Shown here one piece after another: positions 23,350 through 35,500 of a stretch of DNA of 64,000 nt. The notes below the pieces were generated by a model, which was not told the origin of the DNA, searched no databases, and worked only from the letters and a program-made list of their open reading frames with translations. Source of the stretch: Ignelater luminosus (Eukaryota > Arthropoda > Insecta > Coleoptera > Elateridae); the NCBI GenBank assembly GCA_011009095.1, contig VTPC01000518.1:192695-256694 (forward strand), read 5' to 3'. The position numbers and the translations under genes were made by a program. Each line of letters starts with the position of its first letter. Positions within the stretch are counted from its first letter, which is position 1.

Positions 23350-23975
23350 TTTGTGCATTCAAATTCCGTTAAAATGGCAGTAGGAACTTCGGAGATAGGA
23401 CATTCTGAAATCTCTTGTGCATTCATAGTTTTTGGTTTTTCGTCATTTGTGCCGGAACGGTACATTCTATCGACTCGAAACTTTAACCATCGTAAAGAGA
23501 AGGTAAAATTACCTAAAAGTGTAATACACCATTTTTTCGAGAAAGCACTCCTTGTGCCTCTAAATTAAATTTGATGTGGCCATAGGCATGCCGAACATAA
23601 CCCGAACGGTGGTCGATGGAGATGTTGCGGGGAGATATCTTGCGCTCTCGTTACTCATACACTAAGTAATTAGAATTATTTTGCAAGAGTTCTTGCTAAT
23701 TTCTGAGAAAAAAGTACGTCCTCTAGTGAATTTATCTTTTTTACCTTTTCGTTATTTGCGCGGGAAAGGTACATCCAATCGACTTGAAACCTTCACCATC
23801 GTGAAGAATACGTAAAAAGTGTAGTGTGCCCTTCTTTCGAAAAACCAACTTTTGTATCTGAAAAATCGCATTTTATAGGATATCAGAGACAAAAGTTCGA
23901 GAGTTGGTGCCATAAGCGTGCGGTCGGGTGGACAATAGAAGCGTTGCGGGGAGCTGTCTTGCGCTCTCGAATATT
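23350..23975 (+). repeat. Two diverged direct units of about 300 bp
   Basis: Units at about 23355-23660 and 23690-23975 share an ordered series of words: TTTTTCGT/TTTTCGTTATTTG, GGTACAT, ATCGACT, AAACCTTCACCATCGT, then GTTGCGGGGAG and CTTGCGCTCTCG near their ends. The match is imperfect, so this is an old tandem duplication or two copies of one repeat. Confidence 0.55.
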
Positions 23976-24527
23976 TATTCTTATGATGAGGACTATACCA
24001 AGAGTTATCACAGGCATAGCACGTGTGTAAGGAGACGATATAGACTTACTGGCGGTTTTTAAATTATCATCCACAATAAAATTCTATCATGTCTCTTTGT
24101 TGGTTGAACTTTGAGTTAAAGCTATGGAATAACCAGGATTACAATTAACTGTCTTGGTCAACGCACGGTCGGTTGTTTAACCTTGTACGTGGTTCATCAC
24201 ATTACGTTGAGTGCAAATCTTTCTGCTTCAGCAGTTTTGCAAAATACTTTCTGTATTTTATGACAAAAAGACAAGTTAATCATGCAACTTGACGTGAATT
24301 TTGGAAAATTTTCGTTTAATTTATTATGTCATGAAATTGTATTGTGCTAGGTGAGTGGTTAAGTAGAGAAGATGCAACAGGTCATTAATTCTCAGAATAG
24401 TGCATGCAAACAGGTACTGACATATTTTGTCGTTTATGTCGTACAACAATTTCCTGCAAATCGACGCAGGCACACAATCTCCAATATTAGTTTATAGATT
24501 TACATTCAGTAATACGTGCAATTCCTC

Positions 24528-24715
24528 CCGAAATTATAGTCTACAGATGAATGTCCATTGGACGTTGAGATATAGATATGGCACCTCGAAATTAGTCCAC
24601 AGGTGGGTGTCCTTGAAATTGGTTCATAGATTGGACCTCCAGTGGACATACGACATACAACAGCTTCCAAAATTAGTCCACAGGTAGATGTCCATTGCAC
24701 ATCCAGCATACATAT
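24528..24715 (+). repeat. Degenerate tandem repeat
   Basis: Three loose copies of a unit reading GAAATTAGTCCACAGGTGGG(T)GTCC occur near 24529, 24588 and 24670. The copies open small frames in both directions that are not genes. Confidence 0.5.
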
Positions 24716-25066
24716 AACATTCTTGATTGTACGTATGTCAAGACAGTCGAAAACTGCTATGGACGTTATGGACCTAAAATGGATCTGTGTTGTTACAGAA
24801 ACCTTAGGACCTTACTTCAGAAATATATTCTTTAGAGATATTGACAATAAGTGTTTTATAAATATTATATTGCAGTTTAATGCTGAGTTATATTTTTTGT
24901 CTAGTTCTATTCACTTGAAATCTACTTTATAAAAGAAATTTTTCACTTAATTTAATTGAAACAAGCAGAAGGTTTGCTGGAGGCCTTGAAATTGGTTTTA
25001 ATACCTTCAAAGGCGGTTTTACGAAAGCTGTTGAACGAGATACGACCGATATTGCATATAACAGAC

Positions 25067-25552
25067 TAACTTCCGTCGCGGTGACAATTTGAGCATATTT
25101 GATGTCGTATATCTCCTAGCTGACTTGCTGCAACGAGTCAGTTGTAGCAGTAGAAGATACTACAAGGAATAAGGATTGTTTTGATTGAATAGTACTCTGC
25201 GCCAACCCGCGCCCAAAGTGTCCAGGCTAGTCCAAACTTGACCTTTCTGATTAACAAAAATTCCATTTCCTCAGGAATTATCCGGTGGAATTCAATGAAA
25301 ATCGGTATTTAACTTCATCAGGTATTGAGATAAATGCTTCAATAATAAAACTGTTGAAATTACCAGAAAACAACCGAAAACACAAAATTTGGTTTTTTCG
25401 GTTTTTCGGTTCCACAGGCATTATTTAAACTTGTCTACATCTGGATCTGTTGAAACTTACCTTAGAATCACTCATTCTATCATCTAAGATCAAAAAATAC
25501 TCATGACCGAAATTTTACCCATATTGGACGTAGTGTAATGAATGTGCTTTAT
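25067..25552. repeat. Dispersed repeat, copy B
   Basis: Direct-orientation relative of 18037-18450; see that entry for landmarks. It carries an extra stretch around 25462-25536 before the shared ATATTG(A/G)AC(A/G)TAGTG end. Confidence 0.85.
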
Positions 25553-26320
25553 CGCCGCGACGTTATATTTCAAATTTGTTGGTTGAAATAACTATTACCG
25601 CCCGGTCTTATAAAAAAACATAGTAACACGAGGTTAGTTTAATTATTTATTAAACTAAACAAAATTGGCATTTTTCCAATAGTGTACAAAATCTGAATAA
25701 AGCACAAATAAAGCATTTATTCTCTATTTTAATTGGTTGCGATGTACACTACCCACGTGTTCAACAAGTTAGGTGATGGTTTAACCGGATTTGCTAAGCA
25801 AAAACATCTTAAAAGCACTTACCTTCCACTTTCTTCTTGGAGGGATAACTGAAAAATGTAGTTTGTTCAAAATAAAAACAAACACTTTAAAAAATCAGAA
25901 ACCATTGTTGTAAGGTTAGTATCTTCGCTTCAAAGTTCAAACGGTTCAAACGCACAACGATCAGCGATAATGGATATCTCGGCGTCGGGAAGCGAGATGT
26001 ATCTAAACACTACAGTTAACGCAAGCGCGGTTGCAGCTTCGGCTGAGTCAAAGCAACTCGGATAAAGTGCGCGATGGAGCCAAGTAAAGTAAACCAAGCG
26101 AGCGACTTGCACCGCTTGCAGTAAGCTTGCATGCTATCTGGGAATGCAAGCCATCTCCCTCCTAAGACCCTGTATAATCGCTTGATCGATATATTGAATA
26201 CGTCGATATATTATCGCTTGAACGATATATCGAATAATAACGATATTTTTCTAATATTGATATTCGATATTGGAATCTGAATATTACCCAGCCCTAGCGG
26301 TGACAGTCTTCATTTCCATT
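25553..26320. other. Intergenic DNA with a short TCGATATA-rich patch
   Basis: No coding signal. At 26175-26275 words such as TCGATATAT, GATATATCGAATA and TTCGATATTGG recur in both orientations, giving a small imperfect palindromic cluster. Confidence 0.4.
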
Positions 26321-26647
26321 ATATGTGTAGTGGAGTAAACGTAGCAAAAAAATATCAGTTTGCGAAAATTTTTAAAAGGCTTTAGTGACCCGGTAAAAAA
26401 GATTTGTTTTGATATCAATAACAACCTCCCGGGTTTCCTATGGCCTACACAAATCGGAACCATGTCCAATATCCAAAAAACCGGTTTTTGGCCTTTTTGG
26501 CGATTTTACGGGTAACGTTGTCAGTTTTAATTTTTTCTGAAGTACTTGCGGTATTAGCAAGATTATGAAATTGAAACCCTTTTATTGTCAATGTTCAAGA
26601 AACCTTCAGTTCAAATTTGGAGATGATCGGACCATCCCCTCTCCCTG

Positions 26648-26682
<35 letters not shown>

Positions 26683-27738
26683 AATATATTTGAAAAAAAT
26701 TAAAATTAAGTTATTTTGGCCAAATCTTAACCGAATTGGATGAAATTTGGTGTGGAGGTAGTCAAAGTTGGTTGCAAACTGCATACCAAATTTTATCCAA
26801 AAATATGGAACTGTTCCACCGGAATTCCACTGTTTGTCCAAATCTTTAAACCGCTGCCAAATTTTCCTCAGAGGTCGTAGCGCCAAGTAATAAAAACCAA
26901 ATTGTAGGTCTTTGTATGTACTTTGACGTGATGTAACTCAAATTTGATTAAAATATACGGCGAACCCAAAAATTAGCTATACAGCTATATATTGGAAACA
27001 GTAATAGATACAAGGTTGGTTAAATGGGGAAAAGGTTTCGTATTTATATGCCAATGAATAATCCATGGTTACAATAACAAATATCTGCCCCGTTTCAAAG
27101 GTACAGGGTGAAAACCAAAAAAGTGCATTTTCTAAAATCCTGATTTATTTATTTGTTATTAGAGCTAAATGTACAATATTTTCAGAAACTAAATAGCGAC
27201 TGATGAGGATTTCAACAATGACTTCAAAAAAATGCTAGGCTTTCTGGATTTCAAGTATTTGTATCCAGCTTTTTTTCTTATGGGCGCCATATTGGATTTT
27301 TACATTTTTAAAATCGTCATAAAAAGAGCTTTTCAACCATGTACAATATGACTATGTTTAAAGAAGAGAAAGTACAAGAAAATACAAAATTGCAAATCAT
27401 TATTTGAAAACCTCAAGGCTTACTATGGTTAAATCTTAATTTTGTATGAACTGAAGATTTCTTGAACATTGACAATAAAAGGGTTTTAATTTCGTAATCT
27501 TGCTAATACCGGAAGTACTTCAAAAAAAAAAAAAATTAAAACTGACAACGTTACCCGTAAAATAGCCAAAAAAGGCCAAAAAACCGGTTTTTTGGATATT
27601 GGACATGGTTCCGGTTTGAGTAGGCCATAGGAAACTCAGGGGGTTGTTATTGACATCAAAACAAACCTTTTTTACCGGGTCACTAAAGCCTTCTAAAAAT
27701 TTTCGCTCAATATCCAGGTTTACTCCGCTAGTGTACTA
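26321..27738. mobile_element. 1.4-kb foldback element with arms of about 300 bp
   Basis: Left arm 26321-26620 and right arm 27421-27738 are inverse copies. Shared blocks are GGAGTAAAC, AAAATTTTTAAAAGGCTTTAGTGACCCGGTAAAAAA-type sequence, GGTAACGTTGTCAGTTTTAATT, and CATTGACAATAAAAGGGTTT on the complement. The centre holds a (TA)n run (26650-26680) and a piece related to the arms of 17416-17984. No transposase was found. Confidence 0.8.
26650..26680. repeat. (TA)n microsatellite
   Basis: About 15 perfect TA units inside the foldback element. Confidence 0.95.
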
Positions 27739-29533
27739 AGCACTATATTAATAGTTCGGTACACCCTTCCTCATTTATTGTGTGTGCAACTGTGATATTA
27801 TTATGATGTCTTATTACTGTTAATTGTTTTTGTAACTAAATGTATTATATATTTTTTTTCTTTCAGCATGTATTATTATTATCATGCTTTGCTTATGGGA
27901 ACTAAACACTATATTATAGTTTGGAGTCCCATTTATTTCCCAACTTTAGGCTACGGCGAGGCCTATATTATAGAACGGTGCTCCTCATCTCTGCTAACAT
28001 GCTCTTCAGTTTTGTTTGTTGATGTGTGCTGGAGGTATATTTGAGTAATAGATAGGACAGAACTAGTTTAAATTCTGTTGCCTAATTAAAATTATTTAAT
28101 TATTTGTATTATGCTATGTGTTCGGAACATTCATTTTTATCACTTATTCATTTTAAATTCTCACCTGGTTATTATGAGATGTATTCACTCAATTAAACCA
28201 AGTAGTATGTGTTTTCTCTGATGATTAATATTTATCATTCTCTAATTAGCACCAATCATGTTTGTACCGTACTACTAATTTCATTTTTTTGATTTGGCAG
28301 TTACTCATTAAAATATATTTGTGTGTTGTGTTGATTTCAAGTTATAAATGTGCACTTCTATATTTTACATCTTTAAACCTGTATTGCTTTGCCGAAAGCG
28401 TCATTGGAGGTTTCTTTCAGGTTCTTCCTCCGAACTGATTTTTGAACCAGAATTTGAAAATTTCTATTTTTGCCTTCACATTAACATTTGCTATTTAATA
28501 TAAAAGTCCTATTGAAATCGTAATGTGTGTTTTATCTGAGTTCCTATCTTCCCCACTATCGTTAGTAGCCAGTGTACCCAGGCTTTAGAGAATTATAAAA
28601 GCACAATGTAGGGTAGGTAAGTTTGCTTGAAGATCACAGTTGGCCATTTTGACTTTTGAAACTGTTTTATTATGTTAAATTGGAAGAAAAACTTAAAAAT
28701 CTGTCAGAACCTGGGCTTGGGATTTATATTTATATCCTGTGTCCCGCTTGCAATAAGGGATAATTAAGGACTATTAACTAATACAATTAATTAAAAGAAA
28801 ACTAATTAGAGATAACCATTGCTATCCATGCAACCTCGAGTAGAAGCTACAAAAGTACCTTCTAAGAGAGAAAAAGATTACAAAATTTAGATCGCGCACA
28901 CAAAAGGGTTAACAAAAACAAAGGTTATGCAACGAGTACAAATTAAATTCCTAGTTTTATAATAACTTTAAAACGTAATATCTACAATAATGAGTTTAAG
29001 AAATAGAAACTAATTATTCAAGGAAAATATTTCTAATAGAAAAGTTGAGTTATGGAAGGACAAAGTGGCATATACATACAATGTTATTATTCAACTTATT
29101 AGAATAAAGTGTAGAATTTATGTGCATATAATACATACTTTAAGTAAACAACTTACATAAACCGTCTGTAATTAGTAAGCTAAATAAATAAAGAGAATTT
29201 GAAATAGGCATTAATTAAGAAAAGGTAGTAATTAGGAGAAAATTTAATAGTAAGTAATTGGGTTAGTGCCATTTCAATAGATATCGGTACCAAACCAAAT
29301 TAAAACCACTTCTCTGTATTATCTCACTATTTATTTTTTGATAATAACTTATTAAACTTATCGTTCCAAAATATGTAAGAGTCCATTTCATATCAGTTGA
29401 AACCTACCTGTTATCATTTTTAATAAATTCAATAATATTTTCAGATAAAACTCAGCGAATAACTACCTGACACCGTAGTACACCTTTATGTGTTCACTTA
29501 TCTAGTACTATTGCCCTCGAAATCCTATAGAGA
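27739..29533. other. 5' flank of beta-mannosidase copy 1
   Basis: AT-rich, without ORFs or repeats I can name. The last 130 bases lead directly into the ATG at 29534; no TATA box is obvious. Promoter elements must lie here but cannot be pointed to. Confidence 0.4.
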
Positions 29534-32500
29534 ATGTGTAGTTATGTTGTGAAATGGTTAATTTTCTTGTTTTTCATTTTTAAATTTTCATACGCTAAAG
29601 AACTAATCGTTTTAAATGGAGAATGGAACGTTCAAGATTCCGACAGTGGTATGAATATTTTTATACTGCTGTTTCAACAATTAAAAATAAAATTTTTTAT
29701 TTTTTCTAGTTTACGATATTCCTGCACGTGTACCTGGCGGAATTTACACTGATTTAATGAACAACAAAATAATTGGCGATGTATTCTATAGATTTAACGA
29801 TATCGAAACTCGATGGGTTTCTAAGAAGGATTGGACATATTACAACAATTTTACGTGTAATAGAATATCGTTAAAAATACAATTTTAGATATTACTTTTT
29901 TAAATATACCTTTTGTTTATAGTTTATAAAGGATTTTTACAATGGACTAACATTAATTTGGTTTTCGATGGTGTTGATACTTTTTCGGAAATTTACCTTA
30001 ATGGTCAGAAGATACTTACCACGGATAATATGTTTGTTAGATACATCTATAATGTGAAATCTCTATTAAAAGTAAGTAAGATAAAAATCAGAAATGTTCA
30101 AGATCAAACTTCATTGTTCAACTTTATATTAATCTCGACAACGAGATTTTAAAATATTGTAGTTATCGAAAAGATAATATCGTGGAAAAACGCTCATAGC
30201 TAAAGTTCGGATTTATAAGCAACGAAATTCAGTAATCATCATGCGTATATGCATTATACAAGCTCGTATTTTCAAATTTTTTATTAGTTTTTCATTACAA
30301 TCTTAGTGATACCAGTTTGTGTGGGTTTATTTTAAAAAATACCTATAGAAATTAACATAAATATTTTTATTTCTTAAATTTAGATTCCTAGAAAAAAAGT
30401 CAGAAAAAATGTCAAACAAAAGATATTACCAATAAAATAACAAATGAAATTAGAACTAAACCTAAAAAAACTAAATTAAAAGTATCTCCATAAGAAATAG
30501 TTCAGGGGGGTCAAATTCTTTTCTTTCAAACCAACAACTTTGAAAATACCTCATCGAGGTGGTCACGTACACCAGGTATAAAATGCGGAGGGACTTTCAT
30601 CTTGTTAAAACTATAGCGACCTATTCGCGATGATTTTCTTCATCTGGAGATAGTCCGGTTAATTACTTTTATGTTGGTGACTTTTTTTGTATGTACCGAT
30701 TGTAGTGTGCTTTCGTGTTTAGAATTATTTTCGTTCTTGTTTATGGTGTCCTAGTTTGAGAACTGTTGCTATATTGCAATATACTGTTGATTTGTCCCTT
30801 AGATATACAGTAAAACTTCTCTATATCGGCCACTCACTGACCTCAAAAAATGTCCGGTAATGAGAGATGTCCGAATAAGGGAGGAAGGAATAAAATATCG
30901 TTTTACAAAAACGAATACTTGATTTATATGCAGAACAGAATACACATACATTATACTATACGTAATATTTATTTCTATATCTAAAATATTCCAGATCTTG
31001 GTTTAAAATAATCAACAATTTGAGTTTGTTGTAGATTAATTGCTTGGTTTTTATAATTTGTGACTGTATACAAAAAAACCGCTATGCATCCTTTATAGTC
31101 TATATCACCTAATGATGCGTAATATTGCTCTGAATTTCGTAAGTTCACTTAAGCTTCATTAGTGTTGAAGTTTTCAACAGGAGTAAATATATCTTCATCA
31201 TCACTATCATGATAGGTGTTGTTTTCTTTTTCAAATTCACGAATGCATTCATTCATTAATGTCAGGATTTTCAGTGAATAACTCGTTGTCAATCTGAGAA
31301 TAGAGAGTTTGAGCAAATTCACGTTAAACATCCCGTTAACGATAAAGTCACATGACCAAATACGGTAAAAGTTTAGCGGGCATGTAACATTTAAAGAGTT
31401 TGAGCAAACAACCGACAATATACCAACGTTAATGGAACCTAACATAACCTGACGATCTAAGTGGATGTGGTTATTTAAAAAAAACACGCTTTCAATTTAT
31501 TCATTTATTATTAACAAATTAGTAACAGTGAAAATATCTTCAAAATATAGTACATGCTCGAAGTACACGCCACAACTTACTAACCTCACAAACCGAGTTA
31601 CCGTATATGGTATTCGCTCCCTTATTTGCAAGGAAATAGCGGGCTCCGATAAACTTTAGCGTTACGATAATGTTCAGAGCATGCGCAGTTGTCACAAAAT
31701 AACGTTATTGTATAGCGTAAAGTGCGCTCAAACTCTCTAATAAATGTTTATATCGACGTTAATTTTATTATACAACTCCGGTAAGGGACTTTTATCGTCC
31801 TCGTCAAATCCAGAAGTTTTTGTATTTTCACCAAATCCGGCTTTTCAAATATAATATTCGTCAATTGCTCTCTGTGTATGTACAGTCTGCGACATAAGTA
31901 GTGAGACTTGATGATGCATGTAAACACAACACACACTTAAAAGAACGAGTTTTCATGCAAATAAAACAACTCGATAATGCCGCAGATACTGTTTTATTGG
32001 CATGAAACCTTATTCTTTTAGTGTTTGTGTTGTGTTTACATGCATCATCAAGTCTCACTACTTATGTCGCAGACTGTACATATGTTTGTATGTATCTATC
32101 TGTCTATTCGGAAACTCGAGCGCGTAACCATGAGGATGCGCAACCATGGATATTATTATTTATTAAATTTATTCAAAAATCAGATTGCCGTGTTTGAACT
32201 GCACCCGCAAACAAAGCTAACACGATTTTTTAACAAATTTGAAACCCAGTCACTTTTTTATTGAAAAACTAATCAATAATAATATGGGATAGTTGCAGTG
32301 AAATTACATGCGCTTGCCTGTAAAAGCATTTTTGTACTGTACCGGACCGAGATCCTTTTCGTACTGCACCGGACCGAGATGATTTTCGTACTGATCCAGA
32401 CGAGTTTTTTTTTCGTACTGCATCGAACCGCGGTTCTTTTTCGTACTGCACCGGATCAAGTTTGATTTCGAACTGCATCGTATGGTGTCTAATTGCCTTT

Positions 32501-35500
32501 TAATTAGCTCACCGATTTGAAAGTATCGGGCTTTAACTATCCCGTACTCAGGATTTAGAAAAATGACGATGCCTTCTTTGTCTAGCGTACGGCAATTTGT
32601 ATATAGTCATCCTGCTCCCACTTGAAAGATTTAAAATTTTTAAGTTTGACGAATAATATCAAGCACGTTAGTATAAAGTGAATGTTAAACGTGGCAGCTT
32701 CTTTATTTATTAGACGATAAACCTGAGATTTTCAAATTTTATAAATCAAGGTCCACTCTAGCAACCGATATTACAACCGAACGAACAGACTTTCCCGTAC
32801 ACCTACCAACGGTGAACACTTGGAGAAAAACCATTCCACCACACCTACACTTGACATACGGAATGCCGACTAAAAAAATAAAAAACGGTTGGCATTGCCC
32901 AAATCTTCTCAAAGCTCTTTTCGCACCGCATTCAACGACCAAAATTCTATCTTCGTAGGACCGGCCGTTCCCGAGATAAAGGACATTGCCCATTGATTTC
33001 GTACTGCATCGGACGGTGTCTAATTGCTTTTTAATTAGCTCACTGATACAAAAGTATTGGGTTTCAACTATTAAGTATAAGTATGATTGTCGTTCCTACA
33101 TATTTACACGGTGGCCGCGTACCTAGGGGTGGGGGAAGGGGCGGTCCGCCCCTGGTCTCATCTAGTGAACAATATTTGGTTATTGTTGCCTTTCTTACAG
33201 CTTTTCAGGCTGCCGACACCCAAATTAGGCAATTAACCAAAGTTATAGATTATTCTAACTCTGCCATAGATTCACTGGTGTTTATAGCGCAAATGAGCTT
33301 TTTAAATAAAAGTTTCCTAATTATCTTAATTATCTTCTTTTATCTTATCTTCTGTATAATTCTCTGATCTAGTTGTTGGCAATGAGACGTTGTGTTTGGT
33401 GGTAAAAAATTAAATGAACGTTTTTTACATTTATTGTAGGGTGACTTGTTGCATTATCTAAAAACAGTAGCAGCTTACTTTTCTCACGCTGTGAAGGTTT
33501 TCCAGCCATTCCGACACAATCTGCCTAGTCGTCCAAGCTTTTTTGTTAAAGTGGCACTCCAAAGGCAATTTGTCCAGAAGCGGATTTTTAAACCAACGGG
33601 GATTTTTGTATTTTTCTTTAATTAGAGGTTTTTTCTTCTCGCCAATTATATTTGTGCAGAATAAAATGGTTTTTCTGTCTTTTGAACCTTTTTTACCGCT
33701 ACACGATTGCCCTCGCTTGAGAAAAAGGCCAGTTTGGTCTAGGTTAAAAATGTTTCTTGAGAAATAGTCCTCAATTAATTTTGATATTCTTTTCCCACTT
33801 GCTTACATTACTTTCATCTACTTTTGCTGCTTCACTTGATATTGTTTTAAAAGTTATGTTATGTCGTTCACAAAATTTTCCAAACCAACCATTAGAAGAT
33901 TTGAACTCTATAGTTTTTTTAGCTTTGCCATAATAATAATATAATTGGCCACGAAACCGGAAAGCTTTATTTCTCACCTAAACAAGAACATTGAATACAT
34001 TCTTTGGTTTAATAAAATCTTTTTTTGTTCGGGTGGCCGGGGAAAATCTGCTCGTCAGACACCCAGCAGCCCGTACCGCTGGGTAGTGCAGGGTTGGCGG
34101 ACCTGCTAAAACTCCTATCCACAAATGACGTCGACGCCCTCCGCCGCGGAACAGCGTGAGCATTACTTCGCGGCGGGCCGTGTCCGGGGAACTATATCCC
34201 TAGATCTTGTGCCATCGTATTTTTTTTGCTTTCGCGTATGACTATGAGTCATCGTCGTTCCTCTCTTTCTTGTCTAAGTCGTCCTTCCATATTAGTTGGA
34301 ATTGCTTTGTTTGGCTTTACTGCCTTCTTCTTTTTCTTGGGCTTGCTTGCTGGCTTGTGCCTTGTTCTCCCTGTCTTTTTTCCTGTTTAGAAGGACTAGC
34401 TTCCTGTATATATCGCAAGTTATTGTACCTGCATTCCCTGGCTGCGTGTCCTTCTTGCCAGCATTTTAGGCACTTTTTGTTTATTCCTATCATTGGTTCT
34501 ACTTACACCTCGCAGTTCCTTCCTGGTGGCCGTATTTATGGCATTTATAGCAGCGTGTCGGGGTGATTATTTCATGTATCCTACAGTTTGTCCACCCAAC
34601 TTCATGTTTTGTGTAGATATTAGTTGGTTTGCCTTTTTAGTTTCAATGCGTACGGGCGCTACTTACCCATTTTCTCAACTGTTGGGTTTTAACGTGTATA
34701 CCCTGCATTCCTCGCCTTTTAGTTGCTTACTCAAAGTTTCTTTGCTTGCCAGTTTAATTTCCTCTTTTGTAACGGTTTCATCCAGGTCCCTTACTATGAT
34801 TACTTTTAGTTTTATTTTGGTGACTATCTCTTGTGCTTTTCCTTTTAAGATTCCGTTGATGTTTTCTCTGAATATTTTATTCGCGTCTTCTTTTATTGCT
34901 TTGGTAAATACTTTCAAATTACCTTATCTAGTTTTTGGTATACTTTCTGTTTCCACTCCGATCTGGCCTGCATTGATCTCCTGCTTCATTTGTCTTAAGC
35001 CACTAGCAAACGTATTCCCTTCGGTTTTATTTTTAATACTTGTTTATTTTTCGTTTTCCTTCTTCTTGTTTGCATGCGCCAGATATTTGAGCTATCTCTA
35101 TCTGTCTTGCTTTCTTTCTCGAGTTCCGCTTCTGTTGTCCTCGTTACTAGGATAATTATTCTGGTTTGTGCCTTGTGGAATATGCATTCCAACATTTTCA
35201 TCAGTATCATGGTGTCAATATTCAATTTAGTGGCTATCGCGAAGCTGGGTTATTCTTTCTTCACCATACCCTCTCTCAGTTTTTGTAATGTTACATACAT
35301 TTTCTCTCTGTTTTCTTCTAATTTTTGGTCACTCCAGTCTTCTTTGGGCTCTTTGGCTCCTAATATGTACCAATTACTTTTTTCCGTATCCAGTGTTACC
35401 TTGTCCATGGTTTTGATGGAGCTTTTGGTTTCTACATGTATAATCTTCCCGTTTTCCAACTTTTTTCTGCAAGATTCTGATAGCTTTAGTTGTCTTATCA

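Noticed and set aside
24427..24932. Overlapping small frames on both strands
   Set aside because: They come from the degenerate tandem repeat; both strands are equally open, with no family signature.
32330..32475. CRISPR-like spaced repeat
   Set aside because: The units are contiguous and imperfect with no spacers, in an animal genome; it is a minisatellite.
32739..32993. 84-codon minus frame with Cys and Gly
   Set aside because: No motif, no splice signals, and it lies between repeat copies; not supportable as a gene.
34493..35155. 220-codon open frame on the + strand
   Set aside because: It is antisense to the LINE gag, whose zinc knuckles and R1-type core are readable on the minus strand; the + product is a hydrophobic, low-complexity shadow.
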